The translations under genes and the position numbers were made by a program. Of a stretch of DNA of 64,000 nt, positions 41,628 through 52,680 are shown one piece after another (positions within the stretch are counted from its first letter, which is position 1; each line of letters opens with the position of its first letter). This DNA comes from Phaeosaccion multiseriatum (taxonomy: Eukaryota > Ochrophyta, other classes), in the NCBI GenBank assembly GCA_965112735.1, contig OZ218953.1, positions 2,046,001 through 2,110,000 on the forward strand. Direction: 5' to 3'. The notes under the pieces were generated by a model, which saw only the letters and a program-made list of their open reading frames with translations, was not told where the DNA came from and made no database searches.

Positions 41628-43472
41628 GCTGTTGTTGTTGTCGCTTCTTCTTATGGTAGAGTTTATCATATCGTTCTCGTCCTTCTTGTGCTCAACAGTT
41701 GCGCTGCGCTTTTCTACCCCCCTTCGGTGTTGCTGCTGCTGCTGCTGCTGTATCACCAACTGTTGTTGCTGCTGGGGGCGGGAGGAAGAAGCAGGTCCGA
41801 CGCAGTCGAAGTTGGCCATGAAGCGTCCGATAGGCGTGCCCCTTGACACCGGTGTGAAGCCTTCCCACCGCTCCTGCTCCTCGCAGTGCGACGCGTCTCC
41901 TGTCCACGCCAGCCCCGCTGACCCTACCCCTCCTTCCTTGCCATCTCCCTGGCGCCGGCTACTGCGGCTGCTGCTGTTGCAGTTGGACTTGCAGGAGGAG
42001 GTAGAGCAGCATCCTACTTCTTCTGCCACCGCTGCCACCGCTGCCACTGCTGCCGCTGTCGCTGCTCTCTGTGTCTTCTCCTCATGCGTTGCCACACGCC
42101 TCAGCGCATAGCTGGGCAGCCTTGGAGGGCCGACGCGACACGTCAGTAAGTCAGGGAAGGAGAGGCCGCCGAAGAAAGGGTGCTGACGGAGGTCACTGAC
42201 GCCGTTGCTGCCCATGCGTCGATAGGGAGAGTGCTGCAGGCAGCGGCGGACGAAGTGCAGTACGGCGCAGGCTTCATGGAAATCCACGCCAGTGGAGGAG
42301 GGGGAGGAGGGAGAAGATGGTGGGGCGGAAGGGGAGGATGGGGAGGAGGACGAGGAGGAGGAGGAGGAACAAACGGAGGAGGAGCATATGTCCTCCTTGC
42401 AGTGTCGCCCCCCGCCCTCGCTACTGCTCGGAGTCGAAGTGGTCTGCAGGAGCACGTCTCGGAGGTCCGCTCGGATATCCTTCACCCCCTGCGGGTCGTG
42501 GCAAGCCCTGCGCATAAGCTTCATGTCCCCCCCTGTGATCATCTCGTACGTCAGCATGCCCAGGGCCCAGTAGTCCACCGCCATACCATAGCTCGGCCAC
42601 GACAGCACCTCCGGACTGATGTATGGGTAAGTGCCGCACATGGTCGTGGCGCCCTCGTCCCAACACGTCACCCCATGGCGAGAGAGACCAAAATCCGTGA
42701 TTCGTAAGTGGCCCGACGAGTCCAGGAGGATGTTCTCCGGCTTGAGGTCGCGGTGGACCACCCCCTGGTGGTGAATCTCTTGCACAGCGAGGCCAATCTC
42801 CGCCACGTAGAAGCGGATCGTGGAGAGGGGGAGGGCGCCGTTCTCCTGCACCCGCGTGAGGAGGGTGGCGAGGTCTCCCACAGGATAAAAGTCCAGCAGA
42901 AAGTAGATGAACTTGTCGTCTTGCGCTGCACCTCTGAAGTTTACGACGAAGGGGTGCAGGCGGGCGTCGCTGGCGAGGATGTGCCTCTCCCGTTGGGCAG
43001 TCTTGAGCAGGCCTCGTCTGCATCGCAGGGCAGCCTTCGGGACGGCCTTCACCACCAGATGTTGCTGCTGTTGCTGTTGGTGCTGGTGTTGGCGTCCCCG
43101 CTGCTCTTCCCCGCAGGTACGAGTACCGCAACAAGCGCAGGAAGAGGAGGATGGTGATGTGGCGGCGCCTCGCACCAAAAGCACCTTCCCAAAGGAGCCG
43201 CTGCCGACCTCAGCCAACGGCTCTAGGCAGTCCATGTCGGGGGCAGCGCCAATGGAGTCGGCACGTGGCCGACCGCGCAAGGAGGCGGCCCGCTTCTTCT
43301 GCAGGCGCGTGCCCTCTCTCTCTTGCTCTCGCCGCCGCCGGAGTACCTCTTCTTGTCGCTTCCGCCTCTCTGTAGCCTCCTTAGCATAGCGCTCTGCAGG
43401 CAGTCCTGCAAGCGACACCGTCCGTGCACCCCCACTTCGGACACCCAAGGAGGGTGGCGTGTTCCCCCCTCC

Positions 43473-43512
<40 letters not shown>

Positions 43513-43916
43513 GCCGTCTTGTGGGGCTTTTTCGCGGTCGTCTTGGCAGAGCTCGCACCAATCATCTCCCGAATACTTCGTCGCTTATCGGGGACCATAC
43601 CCTTCCACCTTCTTGCGTGGATGATACCGCTCTTTCCCTCGGCGCAAAGAGCAGGAGCGTAGCGATTGCCTGCCCCGCTCCCTCCAGAATCTTCTGCTCT
43701 TGTGGGTGCCTCTGCCCCCTCCGCTGTTGCTGCGGCCGTGGCCATTTCTGATACAGTTTTGAAGCTGTTGAAGCCAATCGCGCCTGTACTACGCCAATGG
43801 GTGCTCAAGCGGTGAAACAAGTTCCAGATGGGAGCAGTTAGTGGTCTTCCAGATGTGATCCCTTTCTCCTTCTTGCCGGCGGTGCCCTTCCTTCTTGTCA
43901 TGCCAGTGGACGTCAC
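41238..43916 (-). CDS. AGC-like serine/threonine protein kinase, intronless
   Basis: A single open frame of 892 codons. The N-terminal 225 residues are basic and low-complexity (a Gln run at about 136-147, an RKRQEEVLRRRREQER helix). The kinase domain starts at about residue 232 with the Gly loop VGSGSFGKVLLV; the ATP-binding Lys is about 290 (LVVKAVPKAAL), after an unusual insertion of about 40 Cys/Gln/His-rich residues between strands 2 and 3. The catalytic loop is HRDLKPEN (388-395), then DFG (408-410), the activation segment MCGTYPYISPEV and VDYWALGMLTYEMITG. These are closest to AGC kinases. Poly-Ser/Glu insertions and a Gln/Asn-rich C-terminus follow (CAG, GTT/AAC runs). All residues needed for catalysis are present. 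Every other complete gene here has introns, so the intronless state is notable and may reflect retroposition. Confidence 0.85.
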
Positions 43917-44353
43917 ATCGGAACTTGAGCCCTCATGCCGAGGGCTGATCCCCTAGCAAGTCTGGTAATGCCCATGTCCGTCGCTGTAGAGTCTCTTGCC
44001 TCATGGCATCGGGTCTCTCTCAAAGATACGGGAGACCTCAACAAGATACTTCCGGCACACCTCCCTTTCTCTCCCTTCGTAGCAGCACTTCAATGCGAGG
44101 CGGCGGTGTCCGCTATCGTCACACACTGGGTCCAGCCTGCCGCTGAGTTACCCCATCGGCGGCGGCGCTTGTACTCCATGGAAGTAACACTGGCAATGGC
44201 AGCAACATTTTCCAGTTTCAAGTGTCCAAAAGTAAAAAAAAACGCGGGAGCAACATCCTCACCGTCAGCTTCTCTTGCGCCTACCATGGGGAGCAAAGAC
44301 AACGACAAAGAAGGGGAGGGAGGCGGTGTTGAGCACCAAATCACGCGACAAGC
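43917..44353. promoter_or_regulatory. Divergent intergenic region
   Basis: About 435 bp between the kinase (-) and the four-helix membrane protein (+). Open frames across it show no domain. Probably the two promoters and 5' leaders. Confidence 0.4.
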
Positions 44354-45626
44354 ATGGCCACCGACAAGACCACCACCACTGTGTGCGAAAGGGTGGTGGG
44401 AAGTCCGACGAGGGGACAGCCCTGCTTCTGCTACCTCTTCACCTTCCTCACGGTACAGTTCGTGCTTATCGTTGCGGCTTCCCTCCTTTGCTGCATCTCC
44501 CACTCCAGCGGGTGGTTCCTGGCCACGGGCTCGTTCCAGTTCTATCCGTCGGCAGCAGACACCAATGTACAAAGCATCACAGGTACAATGGACTGCTGTG
44601 GGGGTTTGTATAGCGAGAGGGCGGGGCGGGCCGATACCTCTCTGATTCTCCATCCCCCCCCCCCCCCAAAAAAAAACAATTCACTCGCTCAGTCACGACA
44701 GACTATGGATGGGAGACGCTATGCTATGAGGCGAAGGATGACGCATCAGGCTCCTCTAGCGGACGGGACTGCAACACCCTTGACGGCGGCTTGACGGGGG
44801 TGACGCTCTTCCAGAACCAAGCGGTTGCCCCTATCATCTCGGAGGCATCCATTGAGCTTGGTAGCGCGGGCATGGCCCAGTGGGGAGAGGCTGCGGCCAC
44901 CATTTCCGCCTTAAGCTCTGTCATCGCTGTCGCTTTGGCAGGTGGGTGTGCCTGCGTGGTGCACTGAATCGCAGTGGAGCCTGTTCTGATTTCTTCTCCC
45001 GCCTTTCAGTCGTCACTCTCCTCTCACTTTCCGACCCTTGTCGTTCTTCTCCCTCCGCTCTATCTCGGGTGCTACGGCAACGCACCCCTGAAGCTCCCCC
45101 AAACCCACCCCCACCATCACCATCCCCTCCCGCACCTCGCCTCTTTGCCTCCCATTCTGCAGCAATGTTCGTGGCGCTCCGCTGCAACATCAAGCTTTTT
45201 TCTCACTTCCCCTACATGCGAGTCATGGCGGCAATCAGCCTGGGTATGGCCTTGCTCCTCCTCCCCGTGGTGGTGGGCACGCTCTACGTCTGTAGTCGCC
45301 AGCACACGCGAGCCTATGATGACCATCCGACCGAGACCAACTTGTACAGACCCCACTTCCTGCCCTACTACGCCTGGTTCGCCTGTGCCTTCCAGCTCCT
45401 CGCCTACCTGGGTGGGGCCTGCTACCTTGGCAAGAGGGGCAAGCACATTGACTCGCGCATCCATGCTCCTGCTGACGACCGTGAGGACCAAAACGAGCCA
45501 GAGTCTTCGCGTATCATCGAAGACGATAACAAAGAGGCAGAGGCAGCAGCGATGACTACAACGATGACGACAGCGATGACGTCAGAGGGCGAGGAGGTAG
45601 TGTCGATTGGGCTTGCCGAGGTATGA
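44354..45626 (+). CDS. Four-transmembrane-helix protein (tetraspanin/claudin-like topology)
   Basis: Exons 44354-44582, 44693-44941 and 45163-45626 encode 313 residues in phase. Helix 1 is about residues 27-47 (YLFTFLTVQFVLIVAASLLC). A large extracellular loop with two Cys (ETLCYEAK, GRDCNTL) follows, then helix 2 (AATISALSSVIAVALAG), helix 3 (VMAAISLGMALLLLPVVVGT) and helix 4 (YYAWFACAFQLLAYLGGACY). The C-terminus is a cytosolic acidic, Thr/Met-rich tail. The order short N-terminus, long first loop, helices 2-3, second loop, helix 4 matches claudin or SUR7-type proteins more than classical tetraspanins, since no CCG motif is present. Function unknown; likely at the plasma membrane. Confidence 0.72.
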
Positions 45627-45999
45627 TAAGTACAAGTACAGAGGAGGGGGGGGGGCGAAACACGCCTGAACGGAGCCCAACAGGGCTGTGGAGTAAGGAA
45701 AGAGGAAGCTCATCTCGTGTAGAATAGGGTGTTGATGATGAGTGGAGGGTGAAACGAACCACAACGAGCGAGCGGGGAACGCCACATATGCGCACTTCGA
45801 CTCAGTTGAGCCACAGGATCCTGATGTGCGGTTGGTTTCCGCGCTCACAACGCAGCAGCACTTGTCGTTGGATGTGGATAGCAGTCAATGGTCGTACGGA
45901 ATCGTCCTCCCCCATGCTCTTCGAGAGGAGAAAGGGGGGGAAGGAGGGCTTCTCTCTGACAGATCATTATTATAAAATTACAAGATGTCTCCAAAACAA
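45627..45999. other. Convergent intergenic spacer
   Basis: Between the four-helix protein (+) and the TMEM65-GAF gene (-). It includes a G-run at 45643-45655 and an AT-rich stretch at 45962-45980. No gene is seen. Confidence 0.6.
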
Positions 46000-48752
46000 C
46001 TATTGCTGCGCTTCCTCTTCTGCCCTCCCCTCCTTCTCCTCCTCCTCCTCCTCCTCCTCCTCCTCCCTCTTCTTCTTTCTTTTCTGCTGCTGCAGCTCTC
46101 CTCCCTTCTTCGGCTGCAGCTTCGTCATCTGCCGCTGCCCCCACCGCTTCGTGGCACTCATATTCATACCGCCATCCCCATCCCGCTGCTCTCTGGCCAT
46201 GGTCCGATCCCTCTGCAGCTGCTCCACAGCCTCACTCAGGTCGTACTCAGCCGTCTCCGCACTCCGAATCGTCTCCAACGCGGTGCTAATGTGCGAGTTG
46301 AGCGCAGCCAACGCCTCGATGTCCTCCCCAGTAAAGCCCCCCTCCACCCCCCCCGCTGCTCCTCCTCCTCCGCGGGGGACGAGTCGAGCTGGTGTGGTGG
46401 TGCTGCGACTCAGCGTCGAGTGAGGTAAGGCAGCATCGTCATTCCTTCTCTTTCCTACTGCCTGTACTACTCCAATGACCTTCTTGCCGTGCTTCCCAAA
46501 GACGGGCATGCACAGCATGGACTCGGTTCCGTCCTCCCCGGGGGGCTGATTCACCGTCTCTCCTGTGTACATACAGACGTACATACACACATTCGTAAGG
46601 TACATACATACATACATACATACATACATACATGCATACATGCATGCATACATATATACATACATACATACATACATACATACATACATACATACATACA
46701 TACATACATACATAAGTATACATAGAGGGTGGCAAGAGAGGATCACAAGAGGGAAACAAACAAAAGATTGGCCGGGATGAGGGTGTGGGGCTGAGGAGAG
46801 GAGGGGAAGTAGTGGCAGCGCCTTGAGAGTAGATAGGAGAGAGGGGAAGCGGGACAAACACGCCGGTGGTATCTGCATACTACAAGTAACACACATTCAA
46901 GACGCCAATTTCAAGACCCGGTCAACTTGTTGCATAGATCAGTTGCCTTTCGGCACACACACAAACCCACACCTACACACGTCGACAGACCCGCAGCACG
47001 CACACCTAGACCCACACACAGACCCACACCCACACATGTATACCCACATCCACACACGCACACACGCACACACGCACACACGCACCTGTAGTGGCCACAT
47101 GCCCCAGCGCTCCCGAGTCGAAGGAGAGAGTGAGGTCCTTGATGCCTTCGTAGTGGTGGCTGCCGCTGTTGCTGTGCCACAGCGTCCCCTCCGCCTGATC
47201 CACCACAAACAGCGTTACACTCTTGGCCTGCACCAGGCTGCCAGCCTCGCGCATGACCGAGTCGATCAAGGTGACGACTTGCTCTCTCTGCTTCTTCCTT
47301 CCGAGGACTTTCGGCTCGGGCAAGAAGAAGAGGGGACACATGCCCAGAAGGCAGCCTATGGCCACCCCGATGGCACACCCCGCGTGCCCCGCTATCCGTG
47401 TGGTGGAGAGCTTGAGCTGTGCTCGTGATAGCTGCGGATCGGGCAGGCCCAGACGCCGGGCAAAGTCCTCCACCACCCCGCCCAGACCTACTCCAGCAAG
47501 GTCGCTAATGAGGTTGCCCAGTGCCGCTGCTGCCATTGTCGTGATGCCTAGAGCCACACCCTAATGAGACAAGCACAGGCGAATGGGCATGCAGACAGGC
47601 GTAAGGACAGGCAGACAGGCATGTGGGCGGGCAGGCAGGCACGTAGACACATGGGCGGGCAAAAGGAAGGTCAGAGGAGGCAGCGGGGCTACAGAAGACA
47701 ATCTTGCTGTGAACGCTTGAACAGGTCCAGGAGAGAAAGGGGCGCTTTTGGAGCTGGGAACGTCAGGCAGATTGCGCGAGAGAGGACACAGAGAAGAGAA
47801 CAAGCGCAGACCATGCTGCTCGATTCTTGCCCCCCCTTCACTACTCCCCTCGCGCTTCCTTCCTTCCTTCCTTCCTGCTTTTTGTGTGGAGCTCACTTAC
47901 CAAGGTCAAATCAATGTACTCTCCCGCGATGATCATGATAGCGTTGTCCATGAAGCCAAAGGCGACGAAAGGCTGAGAAGGTGTGGAGTAGTTAAGCCAG
48001 AGGGTGGCGGAAAGGTTAAGGGTCGTGAAGCAGTGAGGAGCAGCGAGTAGTAGAAGTAGTAGTAGCAGGTACAGCAATGGCAGCAACAGCAGCAACAACA
48101 ACACCAGCTACAGCATCAATAACAACAATAAAAACAACAACAGCATCAACACCAAGAACAACAATAACAACAGTCAAGGAAGCACCACGTTTGGCGTTGA
48201 GCAACGCAAACACAGTACTTACCACTGCATTTTGAATAACCACTCTCCTCAGAGCTTGCGCGCTTGGCTGGGACAAGAAGAACACGTTGGGTTGAGCATC
48301 AGAACAGCAGGAGAAGGATGGACAGGGCGTCAAAGCGCAGGCCGAGGAGGAGAGCCGGGATGGGAGCAGAAGGATACATACAGACCGCCACAAAATGTGG
48401 TCCACTCCACTCCCACGCACGTCTTTAACCTCGAACGCGACACCCTTGATGGCTTGCCGCAGCTCATCCAGGGCCCCTGAGCTCATCTTCGCGGCCAGAG
48501 AAGTGGCGAGCTCACTACGGTACGAAGAGAGGGAGGGGGAGGCACACAGTATAGTTCAGGAGGGAGAGGGGCACAACCCACACGCAGAGGAAAGAAAGCA
48601 GAGACGGGGGAGGCAAGGGACACTCAGAGATCTGCTCGAAAGAGGAGCATCGAGACAAAAGAGGCGAGCATCGGAGAGGAGAGGGAGAGAGAGAGAGAGA
48701 GAGAGAGACGGCAAGATGACCCAACCATGCCGTCTGCTGGTCGAGGGAGAGC

Positions 48753-48791
<39 letters not shown>

Positions 48792-49494
48792 GGCAAGATG
48801 ACCCAACCATGCCGTCTGCTCGTCGGTCGTAGTCACGCTGTCGTACCCCAAAGACGATCAATGACAATGAGCCGTGGAGCATCGGAATGACGCACCTATC
48901 CTCCTCAATGTACAAAGCTGTTTGCCGAAGCACTTCGGCATCTTCTGGGTGCTTCTCCGTAGCGGCGGTAGCTGCTGCTGCACTCTCTCCCCCTGCCGTC
49001 GAGCCGGCTCCGCTGTTGCTGCTGCTCATGCGCATTTGCCCACAGCAGCTCAAGGCTGGACTCCGGGACTGTACTCCACCACTTGCAAAGGCCATTGACC
49101 GAACAGTGTGCTGCGAAGGTCTCCAAAGTCCACCTACTCGCGCTTTGTCACGAAAAAGGCTGCCCCTCCCCCTGCATGTGATGAGGGTCGAGCTTTCCTC
49201 ATTTCTGCTTCCCCCGTTGCTGCTGCTGCTGCTCCTCCTCACCATGCCACTTCGACATGTGCGACTGCTTCTGCTCGTCACATGATCGCCCTTGTTCGGT
49301 TGATTCCTGCTCTTCAGCCGCCTTGCGAAGCCTATTATATTTTGCCTCGTCTCTCCAACGACAATACCGCGACGCAGTGACATCGCGACACTCCAGGCGA
49401 AGCGCAGCACCGGTGAGCTTAAGAAAGATGGAATGCGCAGAGCAGCATGATACGGGACTAAAAGAGGAGAGGGGTGTTGGAAATGGGAGGACAA
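46000..49494 (-). CDS. TMEM65: TMEM65-like mitochondrial membrane protein fused to a GAF domain
   Basis: Exons 49494-48896, 48514-48421, 48267-48223, 47972-47901, 47560-47086 and 46562-46000 join in phase to give 615 residues (578 from the Met at 49383). An Arg/Ser-rich N-terminus suggests a mitochondrial presequence. The TMEM65 core follows: ALRRVVIQNAVPFVAFGFMD, NAIMIIAGEYIDLTLGVALG, ITTMAAAALGNLISDLAGVG, and IGCLLGMCPLFFL. These are the helices of the inner-membrane protein linked in mammals to mitochondrial ion balance. A GAF domain comes directly after: QAKSVTLFVVDQAEGTLW, FDSGALGHVATTGETVNQPP, MLCMPVFGKHGKKVIGVVQA, FTGEDIEALAALNSHIS. GAF domains bind small ligands such as cyclic nucleotides or haem. 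The protein ends in a Lys/Glu-rich helix. The fusion has not, to my knowledge, been characterised functionally. Confidence 0.88.
46597..46715. repeat. (ACAT)n array in intron 5 of the TMEM65-GAF gene
   Basis: About 29 ACAT/GCAT units, (ATGT)n on the coding strand, ending about 40 bases before the exon 6 acceptor. The intron therefore separates most of the GAF domain from its second half. CACA runs occur at its other end (46960-47085). Confidence 0.93.
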
Positions 49495-49654
49495 AGTCGG
49501 GGAACTGCGGAAAACGACGCCAGTTGGGGAGGTTGGATGTAGAGGACAATCGCTATCGCCGGTGTGTATCCGCTAGGCCGTTGCGCTCCAGCGGGCCCGA
49601 CACGAAAGGTCGATTCGACATAGGAAGATGGCACTTAAGGGTGTAATATAAAAA

Positions 49655-52649
49655 CTATCCGCCATCGCCGGCGCCAGCCGATCCGCTATCCGCTATCGGA
49701 TAGCGCGCTATCGAGAATGTGGGCGATAGTGCGTCAGCAGGGGTCGAAGGAGCGGAAAGCCCTTGTCTGTGGTCCACTCTCTCGAGGTACTTCTCCAACA
49801 GAAACAGGTCCGCCTCCGCCCCGCCCCTCTTGCCGCATCCGATCTGTTCTGCGTATCCTGCCGGGGCGTCGCAGCGCTCGCCTCCTTGCTTCTTCTTCCT
49901 ACCACCACCAGCACAGCCCCCCCCCCTGGCCGTGTCGCTGCTGCTGCTGCTGCTGCTCTTGTTATTGTTGCTGCTGTTATTGATATGCAGCCTCACCACA
50001 TCGCGTTCAATCTTTTTGAGCGTCGCCCTCTCCGCCCTCTCCTTCGCCTCAATCTCCTCTCTCGCGCGCACTTCCCTTTCCGCCGCCCCCATCAGCTGCC
50101 CCACCTGCGCCTGTTGGTGCTCCAGCTGCCCCTCGTAGCACTGCTGCACCCTACTCTTCCACCCCGGCCTACTCCTTCGTCTCGCCTGCTCTCTCCTCTG
50201 CTCCTCCCTCTCTCGCACCTCCACCTCGTGTAGGCGATTCACCTCCCTCTCCCGGTCCTTCTCGTGCGCGAGGCAAATATCAAAGCACGTACCACACAAC
50301 ATCACGGCCTTGCAGCCGTCCGCAAAGTCGTGGGACGTAGGCCGGCGACCCAGCAGACTACTGCGAGCATTCATCACGACTCGGAAAGGCACCGTCCGCG
50401 ATGGAGTGATGCGCATAGAAAACACCATGCCCCCCACCAGCCGGTCTCGAGAGCCCTCATCCACGACGAAGCCACTCCCAGGAGCCCCCCTGCCCGCCCC
50501 CGAAGAAGAAGAGGGTAAATGGTTGCCTCTCTCCTGGTTGGGTCGAGCCATGGAGCAAAAGTCCCCACTGCACCTCCACATGTCTCCTCCGAGCACCAGC
50601 GGCACGACCCCTCCTGATCCTCCTCCCGCTGCTGCTGCTCCTGCTGTCCTCGCTCTCGACTTCCTCGCTCTCCTCTTTCTCTCCTTCTCCTGCTGTTGCC
50701 GCTGCTCCACTTCCAACGTCCTTCCTATCCGGTCATTCAACACCTTCTCTGCCGCCTTTGCGTCTCCCTGCATGCCGCCGCCAGCCTGCTGCTGTATCGC
50801 CAACTGCCGCTGCTCCTGCTGCTGCTGCTGATGCTGCCGCAACGCCAAGGCCCGAGCCTTGGCCTCTGCCTCCTTCTCCCTGCGCCGAACCAGCGCCGCC
50901 TCCACCTGCGCTGCATTCCTCAGTCCGTGCACCTCAAGCAACCGCCACCTCCCTGTGGTAAAGTCCATCGTCCAATCTGCCCACAGCTCCCTCAGAGTAG
51001 GGTCGTGCTGCCTCTTCATCGTCCGACCCAGCCACTCGGTTAGCAGCAGCACTTGGGCCTTAACGTGTGGCTCGGGGGCGATGGAGTGGAAGGTGTTGCC
51101 GAGGCACTTGCCGGTGGGCAAGGAGACGGGAGTGGATCCCAGTACGGGGCAGAGGTGCGAAGAGAGGCGATTGCCGTACACGAAGATGCTTACAAGCTTG
51201 AACACGAGAGGGGGCATGAGGCCACTGTTGATGCTGGCAGTGGCGTTGCTGAGACGGAAGGAAGGAGGGAGGGAGGGAGGGAGGGAGGGAGGTAGGGAGG
51301 GTCAAGTCGGGCAAAAGTAGAGGCGAAGGGGGCAGCAGCCGGCCCTTCTTTCCATTTGCTTGCACCAACGAAGCATCCAAAAACACACAACACACGCTAA
51401 CACATACACGCAACACACACACAGATGAACACGCACACACACACCTGCCGCCACCGCGCCAGAAGGAGCGATAGTACGTGGGCCTCTCAGTGGCAAGCTT
51501 CTTCCCAATGGCGGCGGCCCGGCTCTCCTCCCCGACGGAGCCCTCGCCCTCCCCGCCCCCTGGAGAAGCGCCGCTGCTGTGGCCGGACCGAGTCCCTTCC
51601 TCTGCAAAGGAGGAGAGACCCATTGCTGTTGCTGCTGCTGTTGCTGCTGCTCCCCTTCCTCTTCCCCTTCCACTTCCGTCCTTACCCCCACCCATGTGGA
51701 GAGTCACTGGTCGACCCTTCGGACTCTTACCGCCGTTGATGATGCCGTTGTGGTTGTTGGGCCGACATCGCCGCCCATGCCCTTGTCCTTCCTGTGGTTG
51801 CTGCGGCTGTTTCTGGTGATACTGGACGGAACCCCCTCTCCCTTGTTGTGTGGTCCCCCCAGCTGCTGCTTGACGAGAGCGCTGCTGCTCCGCTCCCCCT
51901 CCCCCTCCCCCTTCCCCTTCCCCTTCCCCTTCCCCTTCTTCCTCTTCGTCTTGGTCTTCCCTCGCCAGGAGGGGCCTGACCACTGCTTGCAAACATACCC
52001 ACCGCCCAAACACCCCTTGCCACATATCCTCCAACGCATTCTCCACTTCTTCCACCGAGTACAGAGACAGCACTTTTGAGGAGGAGGAAGAGGAAGAGGA
52101 GGAGGAGGAGGAGGAGGAGGAGGAGGAGGAGGAGGAGGAGGAGGAGGAGGAGGAGGAGGAGGAGGAGGAGGAGGAGTGCACCCCCGGTACCGAAGAGCGC
52201 TCGGTGGTGCGCTTGAGCGTTGCCAGAGGGAGGTAGGAAGTGCCGTCTTCAACCTTCTCAGGGCCTGAAAGGAAGGGGAGAGGGACGTGTGGGGAAAGGT
52301 GTCAGGGTCACTACGCCTCTCCATCACTACCTCCCTCACTTGACGCATGCACGCACGCACAAACGCACACACGCACGCACCCTCACTTGACTCACCCACC
52401 CACCCCCTCTCTCACCCACCTGTTGCTGTCACCCCACCGCCGGCCCTCTCCAGGTAGTCGTTCCTCAGCTGCAGTAACTTGCCGGCCAAGTCTGCAAATC
52501 GGTCAGGTGTCAAATCCTCCCTGAAGGCGATCATCTGACCAGCCGCGTTTTCTTCCGCGTAGATCCACGTCATTCTTCTCTTCGCAGCAGCGGCGGCCGC
52601 AGGAGGAGGCGGAGGAGGGGTGGCTTTTTGGTGGGCCTCGTTGTCTTCT

Positions 52650-52680
<31 letters not shown>

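Noticed and set aside
46439-46896. A Cys/Met/Tyr-rich peptide over the ACAT array as a coding exon
   Set aside because: It is the (ATGT)n intron read in frame. The true GAF exon begins at 46562 after a clear acceptor.
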